Source: Rugamonas fusca
Lineage (GTDB): Bacteria; Pseudomonadota; Gammaproteobacteria; Burkholderiales; Burkholderiaceae_D
DNA: 64,000 bases
Direction: 5' to 3'
Assembly: GCF_014042365.1 (NCBI RefSeq)
Contig: NZ_JACEZS010000001.1
Coordinates: 124,001-188,000, forward strand
In this document: positions 51,756 through 60,447 of the stretch, piece after piece
Position numbering within the stretch: the first letter of the stretch is position 1
Layout: every line of letters begins with the position of its first letter
Program-made: the position numbers and the translations under genes
The notes under the pieces: generated by a model
The model's input: only the letters and a program-made list of their open reading frames with translations
Told to the model about the DNA's origin: nothing
The model's database searches: none

Positions 51756-52472
51756 ATGTCGATCAATGCCCTCAGCGCTGGCAGCAGCGCCGTCAGCCAG
51801 ATGAATTTCTTGAACCGTGCCAGTGCCACGTCCGGCGCCGGCGACAGTGGCCCGGTACGCGGCGGTCCTCCGCCGGGCGGCCATCCGGACGGCGGTGGCT
51901 TTGTCGCGGCCATTGCGAACGCGCTCAAGGAAATCGGCGTGACCAGCGCCAACGGTACGTCGGGCACGGATTCGTCGGCCGGCGGTACGGCCAGCGGCAC
52001 CAGCGACACCGCGTCCGCCAGCGACACGTCGTCCACCGATGGCGGCAACGTGGCCCAGGCGCTGGGCAGCTTCCTGCAAAGCCTGATGGGCGCGCTGCAC
52101 GCGCAAGGTAGTGCCAATGACGACGGGCCGCCGCCCTACGGCGAAGGCCAGCAGGGGCAAGGCATGGGCGCTGCGGGCGGCCCCGGTGGCGCCGGTGGGC
52201 CGGGCCGCTTGGCGTCCGACCTGCAAAGCCTGATCTCGAAGCTGGGCAGCGGAACGTCTACATCGTCCACCAGCGATGCGGATGGAACCACCTCCACCGA
52301 TACCACTTCTGACCTGTCGAGCACATTCAAGAACTTGCTGGACCAGTTGAGCGGTAACAGCAGCACCAGCAGCACAGACAGCAACGACAAGCTGGCCAGC
52401 TTCCTGCAGGCGCTGTCGAATAACCTGTCGGGTGCCGGCAGCAGCGGCAACTTGATCAACACCACCGTGTAA
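51756..52472 (+). CDS. Low-complexity Gly/Ser/Thr-rich protein of unknown function
   Basis: The 238-residue protein starts SINALSAGSSAVSQMNFL with no signal peptide. It alternates disordered Ser/Thr/Gly/Asp tracts with three short amphipathic helices (FVAAIANALKEIG, VAQALGSFLQSLMGAL, LASFLQALSNNL). Similar proteins occur beside Spy-like genes in Massilia relatives, often annotated as hypothetical or EF-hand-like; no real EF-hand is seen here. AGGAGA lies just before ATG 51756. It is probably co-transcribed with the Spy-like gene 42 nt upstream. Confidence 0.65.
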   Translation: MSINALSAGSSAVSQMNFLNRASATSGAGDSGPVRGGPPPGGHPDGGGFVAAIANALKEIGVTSANGTSGTDSSAGGTASGTSDTASASDTSSTDGGNVAQALGSFLQSLMGALHAQGSANDDGPPPYGEGQQGQGMGAAGGPGGAGGPGRLASDLQSLISKLGSGTSTSSTSDADGTTSTDTTSDLSSTFKNLLDQLSGNSSTSSTDSNDKLASFLQALSNNLSGAGSSGNLINTTV

Positions 52473-52482
52473 GGGCGGCGCA

Positions 52483-53361
52483 ATGGAGACCAACCGCGCG
52501 GCACATGGCCACAGCCTGGCCGATGATCTGGCCGCCATGATGCGGATGAACGCCAGCCGGCGCCAGTCCCTGCGCTGGCTGCTGGCCGGCGCTTCGGCAC
52601 TGCCCGTACTGGGTTGCGGTGGCGGATCGTCCACCACGGACACCAGTATGGCCGGCACCAGCGCAAGTTCCGGCACCAGCGGAACCAGCACCAACGGATC
52701 GGCCGGTTCCTGCGCCGTGATACCGGAGGAGACGGGCGGCCCGTACCCGGCCGACGGCACCAACAGCAACGGCACGGGCAGCGGCACGACCAGTGTGCTC
52801 AACTTGTCGGGCGTGGTGCGCGGCGACATCCGTGCCAGCTTCAATGGGCCGACGGCGGTGGCGGCCGGCGTGCCGTTGACGATCAAGCTGCAGATCATGA
52901 ACGCCAACGGCAGCTGCGCGGCCCTGCCGGGTTACGCCGTCTACCTGTGGCACTGCGACCGTGACGGCAACTATTCGCTGTATTCGAGCGGCGTGACGGA
53001 CCAGAACTACCTGCGCGGTGTGCAGGAGGCGGACAGCCATGGCAACGTCACCTTCAGCACCATCTTCCCCGGCTGCTACGCGGGGCGCATGCCGCATGTC
53101 CACTTCGAGGTCTATCCCACGCTGGCCAGCAGCGTGAGTGCGGCCAACCGGATCAAGACGTCGCAGTTCACGTTCCCGATGGCGACGCTGAACGAGGTCT
53201 ACGCAAGCGCCGGTTACAGCGCCAGCGTGCGCAACCTGGCCCAGATCAGCTACGCGACCGATAACGTGTTCGGCGACGGCACGTCCTTGCAGATGGTGGC
53301 CGTGACCGGCAACGCCACGGACGGCTACGTCGCCACGTTGACGGTGGGCGTCAGCGCCTGA
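52483..53361 (+). CDS. Tat-exported lipoprotein with intradiol ring-cleavage dioxygenase fold
   Basis: The 292-residue protein has a twin-arginine signal (SRRQSLRWLLAG, about 26-37) ending at VLGC (near 45), a lipobox, so it should be Tat-exported and lipidated. A Ser/Thr/Gly linker follows. The core matches intradiol dioxygenases: GGPYPADG, then YLWHCDRDGNYSLYSS with the first Tyr/His region, and RGVQEADSHGNVTFSTIFPGCYAGRMPHVHFEVY with the two-His end of the Fe(III) site. Extracytoplasmic members of this fold are mostly uncharacterised. It lies 10 nt after the low-complexity gene. Confidence 0.82.
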   Translation: METNRAAHGHSLADDLAAMMRMNASRRQSLRWLLAGASALPVLGCGGGSSTTDTSMAGTSASSGTSGTSTNGSAGSCAVIPEETGGPYPADGTNSNGTGSGTTSVLNLSGVVRGDIRASFNGPTAVAAGVPLTIKLQIMNANGSCAALPGYAVYLWHCDRDGNYSLYSSGVTDQNYLRGVQEADSHGNVTFSTIFPGCYAGRMPHVHFEVYPTLASSVSAANRIKTSQFTFPMATLNEVYASAGYSASVRNLAQISYATDNVFGDGTSLQMVAVTGNATDGYVATLTVGVSA

Positions 53362-53387
53362 TATCGCGCTGGCCACACGGCGGCAAA

Positions 53388-53412
53388 GGCATGCGGCAAT
53401 GCGCCGCATGCC
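53388..53412 (+). terminator. Stable hairpin after the dioxygenase gene
   Basis: GGCATGCGGC, loop AATGC and GCCGCATGCC form a perfect 10-bp stem 26 nt past the stop codon. No U-tract follows, so it may instead be part of the regulatory region of the next operon. Confidence 0.5.
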
Positions 53413-53461
53413 TGTCTGCCGGCGGGCCATTCCTTCCCATCATGGTCTTCTCCATGTCCTC

Positions 53462-53510
53462 AGCCCGTGGGCGAAAGCGATTTCGCCGCCACGGCGTCAA
53501 ATAACGGGCT
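53462..53510. promoter_or_regulatory. Nested palindrome, possible sigma-54 activator site
   Basis: AGCCCGT (53462-53468) pairs with ACGGGCT (53504-53510), and inside it GGCGAAA-GCGA-TTTCGCC (53470-53487) is a perfect 7-bp inverted repeat. It lies about 75-125 bp before the expected start of the sigma-54 promoter, a normal distance for an enhancer-binding site. Confidence 0.4.
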
Positions 53511-53558
53511 ATCCGAACCTGATTTCGCGACGTAGGCACGGTTGCCGCCGCACGCGCG

Positions 53559-53574
53559 CTGGCATGGTGCTTGC
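53559..53574 (+). promoter_or_regulatory. Sigma-54 (-24/-12) promoter of the seven-gene operon
   Basis: CTGGCATGGTGCTTGC matches YTGGCACG-N4-TTGC with one mismatch, and the invariant GG and GC are exactly 10 bp apart. It sits 47 bp before ATG 53622. A sigma-54 activator gene stands at the far end of the same cluster (61210-62583). Confidence 0.78.
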
Positions 53575-53621
53575 GATACCTCGGTCACAGGCGCGTGTGC
53601 GCCCATTCAACCGGAGTCCCT

Positions 53622-54167
53622 ATGAACCTGCGCCTGCTCGATTACCGCCCCGAGCTTGAATTCCTCGAAGCGCCCGGCGGCGCCGGCCTGGCCGGCGGCG
53701 ATGAACTGACGCTGGCCGCGCGGCTGCTGGAATTGCATGGCGGTGCGCAGCTGGATCGCTTCATCGACGCCATGGTGCGGGGTGGTGGCGCACCGGCGCC
53801 GCTGGCGGAATCGCTCAAGCGGGCGGCCCGCCAGGTACTGCCGCTGCATGGGTGGCCGGGCTCGCCCCTGATCGAATCGTTGCGGCGGCGCGGCAAGAGC
53901 GACCCGATCGCACGGGCGGCGCGCATCTTCGGTGTCGAACTGGAGGGCTTGAGCCCGGAAGACAAGGAATTCGAACTGGCGCAGCGCTTCGTGCGCTTTG
54001 CCCGCGAGGCGATCCGGCTGGCCGCCGATGCCTCCAGGCCCGCCGGTGCCGCGGCGGCGCTGGCCGAGGCCGCGCGCAGCCATGCGCCCGGCCTGCTCCA
54101 TTGCGCGGCCGGGCGTATGGGCCGATGGCAGCGGCAGGGCGACCGTATCGTCGTGTACGACTGCTGA
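53622..54167 (+). CDS. GRW-tail paralogue A (short, degenerate copy)
   Basis: ATG 53622 follows CGGAG and gives 181 residues. It aligns end to end with the proteins at 54255 and 59482: an N-terminal acidic stretch, a helix of ELTLAARLLELHGGAQLDRFIDAM type, LKRAARQVLPL, then EDKEFELAQRFVRFAREA and the tail GRWQRQGDRIVVYDC. The Gly-zipper segment of the other two is missing here. There is no signal peptide, membrane helix or known domain. It is the first gene after the sigma-54 promoter. Confidence 0.72.
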   Translation: MNLRLLDYRPELEFLEAPGGAGLAGGDELTLAARLLELHGGAQLDRFIDAMVRGGGAPAPLAESLKRAARQVLPLHGWPGSPLIESLRRRGKSDPIARAARIFGVELEGLSPEDKEFELAQRFVRFAREAIRLAADASRPAGAAAALAEAARSHAPGLLHCAAGRMGRWQRQGDRIVVYDC

Positions 54168-54254
54168 CAGGTTGTGGACGGATAGTCTTAGCGGCGCGCC
54201 GGGCGGCCTGTTCGCCCGCGCATTTTTTGTTTGACCACAGATGGGGAGTTCACC

Positions 54255-54977
54255 ATGCATGACATCGATCGTACAACGCTGGAATTCGGCCAGCAGGAAA
54301 TGTCCGGCTACGAGGCCGAACAGTATGAATTCGGCCAGGGAGAGTGGGGCGGCGAGATGGGCCAGCAAGGCATGTTTTCGGAATCGGAGGAGATGGAATT
54401 GGCCAACGAACTGCTCTCGGTCAGCAACGAGGCTGAACTCGAACAGTTCCTGGGCAGCTTCCTGCGCAAGGCCGCGTCGGTGGCCGGGCAGGTGATCAAG
54501 TCGCCGATCGGCCAGGCCATCGGCGGCGTGCTGAAGGGCGTGGCCAAGAAGGCGTTGCCGCTGGCCGGAGGCGCCATCGGCGGATATTTCGGCGGCCCGC
54601 TGGGCGCCAAGATCGGCAGCGGCCTGGCCTCGGCGGCCGGCGGCGCGCTGGGCCTGGAGGCGGAATCGATCAGCGGCGAGGACCGCGAATTCGAGGGCGC
54701 GCGCCAGTTCGTGCGCCTGGCCGCCGATACCGTCAACCGTGCCGCCGCCGCGCGCGGACCCGGCGATCCGCGCGCCATCGCGCAAGCGGCTGCCACGGCG
54801 GCGGCGCGCCAGTTCGCTCCCGGCCTGCTGGCCCGCGCCGGCGCCATGGGTGGCGCAGCGGGCGGTTTCGGCGCCGCGCCCGGCATGGCCGCTGGCGGGC
54901 CGATGGCCGCCCACGGCCGCGGCCAGTCGGGCCGCTGGATGCGCCATGGCCACAAGATCGTCCTGTACGGAGCTTGA
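54255..54977 (+). CDS. GRW-tail paralogue B (Gly-zipper protein)
   Basis: ATG 54255 after GGGGAG gives 240 residues. An acidic Gln/Gly-rich head (1-47) precedes EMELANELLSVSNEAELEQFL (about 48-68). A Gly-rich hydrophobic segment follows (about 84-132, with GGVLKGVAKKALPLAGGAIGG and repeated GxxxG), then DREFEGARQFVRLAADTVNRAA, an Ala-rich region and the tail GRWMRHGHKIVLYGA. GxxxG zippers can associate in or on membranes, so a pore-like, vesicle or coat role is possible but unproven. Its stop lies 5 nt before the zincin gene. Confidence 0.75.
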   Translation: MHDIDRTTLEFGQQEMSGYEAEQYEFGQGEWGGEMGQQGMFSESEEMELANELLSVSNEAELEQFLGSFLRKAASVAGQVIKSPIGQAIGGVLKGVAKKALPLAGGAIGGYFGGPLGAKIGSGLASAAGGALGLEAESISGEDREFEGARQFVRLAADTVNRAAAARGPGDPRAIAQAAATAAARQFAPGLLARAGAMGGAAGGFGAAPGMAAGGPMAAHGRGQSGRWMRHGHKIVLYGA

Positions 54978-54982
54978 GCGCC

Positions 54983-56296
54983 ATGGCCATCAGCGCATTC
55001 GCCGTGTGGATGCTGACGCAGGAGGCGCGCTCGCTGCAGGCGCGGCTGGAGCGCCTGCGGCCGTTCGCGCTGATCGAGCCGATGGTGCCGGCGGCGGCGC
55101 TGCTGCCGCAAGCCCAGACGGCCATCGAAAGCTACCTGGCGCGGGGGCGGCGCGAGCTGCATGGCATGGTGCACGACTATCTGGCCTGGCTGCGGGGGCC
55201 GGCCCGGCGCACGGCCAGCGCGGCCGACGCCCAGCGCCGCTTCACCTTTGTGCGCCTGCGTTTCAACGCCGCACTGACCCAGTTCGACTTGTTCAACGAA
55301 GTGATCACCCAGCGCAGCGAGCACGAAAACGGAGTCTGGCTGTCCGGGCTCGATGCGGTGGCGGCCGATGCGCTGACGCTGGCCGGCGCGTATTACCAGG
55401 CCCCGCCCGTGGTGTGCTATCTCGATCGCGGCCCGGGCGCGGCCATACGGCGGGCCCGCACGCGCTTGCCCGGCGGTGGCGAGAATCCCGTGGCCATCGT
55501 GCGGGTGCCGCGCGAGCGCATGGTGGGCAGCGGCATTGCCTCGTCGCTGGTGCATGAGGTAGGGCACCAGGGCGCGGCGCTGCTGGACCTGGTCAACTCG
55601 GTACGGCCGCTGCTGCAGGCCATGCAGCGCGGTGGCGGCGGCGCGCCGCAGGCATGGCAGTTATGGGAACGGTGGATTTCCGAGATCGTGGCCGATTTCT
55701 GGTCGCTGTTGCGGGTGGGCGTGGGGGCCACGCTGGGACTGATCGGCGTGGTCAGCCTGCCGCGCGCGTTCGTGTTCCGGCTGAACGCGGACGATCCCCA
55801 CCCTGTGCCGTGGATACGGGTCAAGCTCAGTTGCGCCATGGGCCGCAGCGTCTATCCCCATCCGCAGTGGGAGCGCCTGGAACGCTTGTGGGAGTCGTAT
55901 TACCCGGCGGCCGGGCTGGCGCCGCCGCAACTGCAAGCGCTGGCTCAACTGCAGGACAGCATGCCGGCCCTGGTTGGCCTGCTGGTGCAGCACCGGCCGC
56001 CGTCCTTGCGTGGGCGCTCGCTGCTGGACGTGATGGACGCGGGGGCGCGCCAGCCCAGGCGGCTGCAACTGCTGTTCCGCTTCTGGAACCGCAACCCGGC
56101 GCGCATGTACCGCGCCGCGCCCTCGCTCGTATTCGCCGTGCTGGGTCAGGCCCGGGCCGACGGCACGCTGGCGCCCGAGGACGAGGCGGCGCTGCTCGAG
56201 CGCCTGCTCACGCACTGGGCGCTGCGCACCACCTTAGATACCAGCGCCGTATGCGGCGCGCATCAACATCGTTTGTCCACCCTGGAAGGAGCATGA
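54983..56296 (+). CDS. Predicted zinc metallopeptidase-like protein
   Basis: ATG 54983 gives 437 residues; a TTG at 54974 would overlap the previous stop. Residues 178-190 read SLVHEVGHQGAAL, an HExxH zinc motif (His181, Glu182, His185). SEIVADFW at 223-230 supplies Glu224 and Asp228, as in zincins whose third ligand sits on a second helix. The N-terminal 140 residues are helical; the C-terminal half has no known domain. No signal peptide is seen. Its place between the paralogue genes suggests it may process or interact with them. Confidence 0.65.
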   Translation: MAISAFAVWMLTQEARSLQARLERLRPFALIEPMVPAAALLPQAQTAIESYLARGRRELHGMVHDYLAWLRGPARRTASAADAQRRFTFVRLRFNAALTQFDLFNEVITQRSEHENGVWLSGLDAVAADALTLAGAYYQAPPVVCYLDRGPGAAIRRARTRLPGGGENPVAIVRVPRERMVGSGIASSLVHEVGHQGAALLDLVNSVRPLLQAMQRGGGGAPQAWQLWERWISEIVADFWSLLRVGVGATLGLIGVVSLPRAFVFRLNADDPHPVPWIRVKLSCAMGRSVYPHPQWERLERLWESYYPAAGLAPPQLQALAQLQDSMPALVGLLVQHRPPSLRGRSLLDVMDAGARQPRRLQLLFRFWNRNPARMYRAAPSLVFAVLGQARADGTLAPEDEAALLERLLTHWALRTTLDTSAVCGAHQHRLSTLEGA

Positions 56297-56297
56297 T

Positions 56298-58448
56298 ATG
56301 ACAACCAAGAACCCGGCGGCCGCCGATATCCGGCCCGGCGCGGTCCAGGTCAGCGTGCATGACAAGGCGACCGGCGCGGTCGTCGTCAACGCCGCCATCG
56401 CCCTGTATCGCGGCGCAGGCGACTGCGCCAAGTTCGATCCCGTAAAATGGAACGGCGCCCAGGAAGCGCCGATCGACGTGCGCGTGACCGACGCGCGCGG
56501 CTATGCCACTTTTTCCGACCTGCCGCCGGCGGCCTACGTGGCCGTCTACGACCATTTTCCGGTTACGCCACCCCAATGTGCGCAGGTCCATGCTGGCTGC
56601 GCCGCCTTGCTGTGTTTTGACCTGGAGGTGGACCCGGAGGTGACGCTGAGCTTCGAGACGCCCGATTGCCAGCCCAGTGACTGCCACACGGCGCGCGTGA
56701 GCGATCGCGTGACGGCGCAGGTGGGCTTCTTTGGCGACGCTACCGACGAAGTGCGGTCCCATATCGACGTGGTGCCGCTCGCGCCCTGGAGCAAGGTGCG
56801 CGGCGAAGACTACCAGTTTACCTGCACCGTGCGCCGGCCCGGCGTGCAGCGCTTCGAGGCGCAAATGCTGCTGGGCCGGCGTGCCGGCCCCGCGCTGGCC
56901 GGGGTGGCCGGACCGGGCGCGCCAGATGCTGGCGGGCCGCCGGCGATGATCGCGCTGGCCGCCGAGTTCGAGGCGGAGGAACGCACGCCCCAGCTGATCG
57001 CCGGTAACGTGGGCGTCTCGCTGTCGCGCACGGAGACGGAACCGACGGAGGATTTGCCGCTGTGGACCCTGATCCGCAACAGCACCGAGGCGATGAGCTT
57101 CACCAACTACCTCCATTTCATCGACAGCCTGTTCTGCGCCGAGCCGTCCAACAGCAACGTGTTCGGCCCGGCCGGCTTCGAAGGGGAGCGCTTCCTGAAG
57201 AAGGCCGACCGCTTCCACCACCTGCGGCACCGGCGTGCGCTGCCGTTCACGGACGCCGAATCCTACCGCGTGCTCAAGGCGGCCACGGAGGCGTTCGTGA
57301 TGGTCAACTGCGGGGTGCTGAGCAAGCCGCTGGCCTTCAATCCCGACGAGGACAACGCCTACCTGGACCGGCGCGATATCCCGCCCGGCAAGGACCTGGA
57401 GACCGTGCTGCTGAACGACTACCTGGAAAAAGTGGACGGCACGGCCACCTTGCCCTACCTGGCCATCATCCGCCGCAAGCTGCACGACATACCGATCCAG
57501 CTGGCGCATGGCCGCGAGCATGACGCCGACCTGTGCTTCGGCATCCTGCAGGACAAGCTGGCCAATCCCTGCCTGCTGGAGCTGATCTGGTCGTACTGGC
57601 ACGAGGAAGGCATGCTGGTGCAGACCATGAACGCGATCACCCAGCGCTTCCAGAACGTGCGCGGCCCCGGCGCCAACGACCCGCTGGCCAACACGGAGAT
57701 CGACATGCTGCGGCCGTTGAGCAACCTGATCTGGGGCTACACGCAGGACGAACAGCACCGGCTGACGGTGGTGCGGCGCAATTACGAGTACGACCACCAC
57801 TACGGCGTGCGGCTGGACGGCAAGGCCGTGCAGCGCATCCGTGCGGCCGACACCCGCTCCAAGTTCCTGGAAGCGTTCCACCACCTGCTGCGCCAGTGCA
57901 CCCAGTTCTACAAACAGGACGACGACACCACCGTCAAGGCCGATGCCTTCCCCGTGCTGAACGCGCTCAAGGAAGTGCACCTGATCCTGTCGCAGGGCGC
58001 GCACAACCAGTTTGGCGACTTGCCATCCACGGCCCGCATCGAGATGCTGATGCAGCAATGGCTGCTGGCGCGGCCCGAGTTCCGCGAATTCCTGCCCACG
58101 CGCCTGATGGTGGCCTACCCGGAACCGTGGATGGACCGGGTGGACGCGATGAAAAAGCTGCAGGGCTGGACCGACACCAGCGTGGTGCACTTCCGCAGCC
58201 TGGCCATGTTCGGCGAACAGGTCCTGCTGTCGGTGCGCTATGGCGCGTGGGCCGATATCTACGAGCCGACGCCGGCCTTCAACTGGGCCCGGTTCTGGCG
58301 GCCGCAGGTGCAGGGCTATATCCACGCCTACCGGGCCGCCACCGGCGTCGACCTGTCGGTGGAGAAGGTGGACGCGGTAGCCGAGGCGACCATCCCGTCC
58401 GTGCTGCTGCGCCAGCGGCTGGCCGAGCAGGTCCGCAGTACGGCCTGA
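56298..58448 (+). CDS. Large conserved protein of unknown function (operon gene D)
   Basis: The 716-residue protein starts 1 nt after the zincin gene. Residues about 12-90 look like a carboxypeptidase-regulatory/Ig-like beta domain (VQVSVHDKATGAVVVNAAIALYRG, then VTDARGYATFSDLPPAAYVAVYD). A cysteine-containing beta region follows (to about 190), and then a long all-helical part with many His/Trp/Tyr residues. That part resembles a multi-helical scaffold (for example YLHFIDSLFCAEPSNSNVFG and RRNYEYDHHYGVRL). No signal peptide or enzyme motif was recognised. Confidence 0.65.
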   Translation: MTTKNPAAADIRPGAVQVSVHDKATGAVVVNAAIALYRGAGDCAKFDPVKWNGAQEAPIDVRVTDARGYATFSDLPPAAYVAVYDHFPVTPPQCAQVHAGCAALLCFDLEVDPEVTLSFETPDCQPSDCHTARVSDRVTAQVGFFGDATDEVRSHIDVVPLAPWSKVRGEDYQFTCTVRRPGVQRFEAQMLLGRRAGPALAGVAGPGAPDAGGPPAMIALAAEFEAEERTPQLIAGNVGVSLSRTETEPTEDLPLWTLIRNSTEAMSFTNYLHFIDSLFCAEPSNSNVFGPAGFEGERFLKKADRFHHLRHRRALPFTDAESYRVLKAATEAFVMVNCGVLSKPLAFNPDEDNAYLDRRDIPPGKDLETVLLNDYLEKVDGTATLPYLAIIRRKLHDIPIQLAHGREHDADLCFGILQDKLANPCLLELIWSYWHEEGMLVQTMNAITQRFQNVRGPGANDPLANTEIDMLRPLSNLIWGYTQDEQHRLTVVRRNYEYDHHYGVRLDGKAVQRIRAADTRSKFLEAFHHLLRQCTQFYKQDDDTTVKADAFPVLNALKEVHLILSQGAHNQFGDLPSTARIEMLMQQWLLARPEFREFLPTRLMVAYPEPWMDRVDAMKKLQGWTDTSVVHFRSLAMFGEQVLLSVRYGAWADIYEPTPAFNWARFWRPQVQGYIHAYRAATGVDLSVEKVDAVAEATIPSVLLRQRLAEQVRSTA

Positions 58449-58454
58449 TGCGGC

Positions 58455-59498
58455 ATGGCTGATTTTTGCAGCGCGCTCTATCTGGGCCTGCGCCATCCGT
58501 CGGCGGCGCTCGCTGACTGGCCAGCGCTGACGCTGGGACGCCCGGCGGCGCTGGAGGAGGCGCCGGGCGCGGGGCAGGTGGCGGCGGATCTGGCGCGCTT
58601 GCAAGGCAGCGAGGCGGCGTTGCTGATGCCTTCCACGCTGCATCTGTTCTGGGATCTGTTCGGCGTGCTGGCGGACCAGCCGTTGGCATTGCTGGTCGAT
58701 GGCGGCGCCTATCCGATCGCGCGCTGGGGGGCGCAACGGGCCGTGCTGCGAGGAGCGACAATGCAGATCTTTCCGCATGGCGCGGCGCAGGTGGCGGACC
58801 GGCTGGCGTGGCGGGCAGCGCTGGCGGGGAGACGGCCTTTGATCCTGGCGGACGGCTATTGTCCGGGCATGGATACCGGGCCGCCGCTGGCGGCCTACGC
58901 GCGTATCGCGGCCGACAAGCACGGCTACCTGGTGCTGGACGATACGCAGGTATTGGGTGTGAAGGGCGGGCAAGGCGGTGGTTCGCTGCGCCTGCCGGGC
59001 GTGGTGGGGCCTCACGTGATGGTGGGAGCCTCGCTGGCGAAGGGCTTTGGCGCGCCACTGGCGGTGTTGGCCGGCAGCGCCGCAATGATGAAGCGGTGCG
59101 CCGATCGCAGCGAGGTGCTGCGTCATTGCAGCCCGCCGTCGGTGGCGGCGATCGCGGCGGCGGGGCGCGCGCTGGTCATCAACCGGACCTGTGGCGACAG
59201 GTTGCGCGCCCGGTTGTGGCGCAACGTGGCGCGGTTCCGGGCCGGCGCGGCGCTGCGTGGCATGTTTTGCCGGGGGGGCGCGTTTCCCGTCCAGACGGTG
59301 CCGCTGCCTTGCGGGGCTGCGCCGGCGCGGATGCAGGCGGCGCTGGCATCACGGGGTATCCACGCCGTCGCCCAGTGGACGGGTCGGTGCGGTGCACTCA
59401 CATTTCTGCTGCGTGCCGACCACCGGCCGGAGCAAATCGAGCGGGCGCTGGATGCGCTTGCGATTTTGTTGGAGAAGGCATATGAACCAGAAATTTGA
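58455..59498 (+). CDS. PLP-dependent alpha-oxoamine synthase-like/aminotransferase-fold protein
   Basis: The 347-residue protein has the fold-type I layout: LLMPSTLHLFWDLFGVL near the start, YLVLDDTQVLGVKG (Asp of the PLP-pyridine contact) near 160, and VGASLAKGFGAPLAVLAG with the Schiff-base Lys near 199. It resembles 2-amino-3-ketobutyrate CoA ligase/8-amino-7-oxononanoate synthase but is about 50 residues shorter, losing part of the N-terminal arm. The reaction is therefore uncertain. It sits 6 nt after gene D and overlaps the next gene by 17 nt. Confidence 0.72.
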   Translation: MADFCSALYLGLRHPSAALADWPALTLGRPAALEEAPGAGQVAADLARLQGSEAALLMPSTLHLFWDLFGVLADQPLALLVDGGAYPIARWGAQRAVLRGATMQIFPHGAAQVADRLAWRAALAGRRPLILADGYCPGMDTGPPLAAYARIAADKHGYLVLDDTQVLGVKGGQGGGSLRLPGVVGPHVMVGASLAKGFGAPLAVLAGSAAMMKRCADRSEVLRHCSPPSVAAIAAAGRALVINRTCGDRLRARLWRNVARFRAGAALRGMFCRGGAFPVQTVPLPCGAAPARMQAALASRGIHAVAQWTGRCGALTFLLRADHRPEQIERALDALAILLEKAYEPEI

Positions 59499-60417
59499 CA
59501 CGTTGCCGTTTCCGGCCCAGGGCGGGGCGGCACAGCAGGAAGGGGAGTACGAGCTGGAAGCGGAGCGCGGCCGCCCGATGTTGCGGGGCGGCGCATTCCG
59601 CGCGGGCGCCGGGGGCACGATGGGTGGCAAGGGGCGATGGCGGCAAGGGGGGATGCGGGGACCGCAGCCGCAGCGCGGCCACCATCCTGGCCATCCCTGG
59701 CCACACCACCGGCCGTACTACCGGGGCTATTACAACGCGGGGTTGTGGCCATCCGACGATACGCCGGTGATGCATCCGCCATACTGCGATTGTTCGCAAT
59801 GCGGCGGCGCGGCGACATTCGATGTGCTGCCATTCGGCGCGACGCAGGACTATCCCGGCTTGCCGTTCAGCGCGGACCGGGAGCAGGAACTGGCAATGGA
59901 ACTGCTGTCCGTGTCCAGCGAGGCGGAGATGGAGCAATTCCTGGGGAACGTGTTCAGCAGCGTGTGGAACGGCGTGAAGAAGGTGGCTTCGCCGCTGGGC
60001 GGCGTACTCAAGGCCGTGGCCAAGCGCGCCTTGCCCTACGTGGGCGGCGCGTTGGGATCGTTGATTCCGATACCGGGTGTGGGTACGGCGCTGGGGCGGG
60101 CGGTGGGGGCGGTTGTTAGCCAGGCGCTGGAAATGGAGTTCGAGGGCATGGCCCCGCAACAGCAGGAATTTGAAGCGGCGCGCCGTTTCGTACGGCTGGC
60201 CGGCACGGCGGCCCAGCTGGCAGGGCAGGGAGATGGCAGCCCGGCCTCCGTTCGTACCGCCGTGCTGGTGGCGGCCCGCCGCCATGTCCCCGCATTGACG
60301 CGGCCAGCGCGTGCCGGCGGGGCCGTCGGGTCGCAAGGCGCCACGGCCATGCCAGCGGGCGTGACGGGGCGCTGGCGCCGCCGTGGCAATCGGATCGTGC
60401 TGAGCGGCGATTTCTGA
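59482..60417 (+). CDS. GRW-tail paralogue C (long copy)
   Basis: ATG 59482, with GGAG upstream, gives 311 residues. A Gly/Arg/His/Pro-rich head (about 25-75, HHPGHPWPHHRPYYRGYYN) and a CDCSQCGG cluster near 104-111 precede ELAMELLSVSSEAEMEQFLG (about 136-155), SPLGGVLKAVAKRALPYVGGALG and then GVGTALGRAVGAVVSQALE. QEFEAARRFVRLAGTAAQLA and the tail GRWRRRGNRIVLSGDF follow. The four-Cys cluster and His-rich head, absent from the other copies, could bind metal. It overlaps the PLP gene, so expression is coupled. Confidence 0.75.
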   Translation: MNQKFDTLPFPAQGGAAQQEGEYELEAERGRPMLRGGAFRAGAGGTMGGKGRWRQGGMRGPQPQRGHHPGHPWPHHRPYYRGYYNAGLWPSDDTPVMHPPYCDCSQCGGAATFDVLPFGATQDYPGLPFSADREQELAMELLSVSSEAEMEQFLGNVFSSVWNGVKKVASPLGGVLKAVAKRALPYVGGALGSLIPIPGVGTALGRAVGAVVSQALEMEFEGMAPQQQEFEAARRFVRLAGTAAQLAGQGDGSPASVRTAVLVAARRHVPALTRPARAGGAVGSQGATAMPAGVTGRWRRRGNRIVLSGDF

Positions 60418-60447
60418 TGGCCACGACCAGTACGCACGAGGCTCGCC

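Noticed and set aside
56208..59126. Long minus-strand open frame opposite genes D and the PLP enzyme.
   Set aside because: Same reasoning: antisense to two supported genes, with no recognisable motif.
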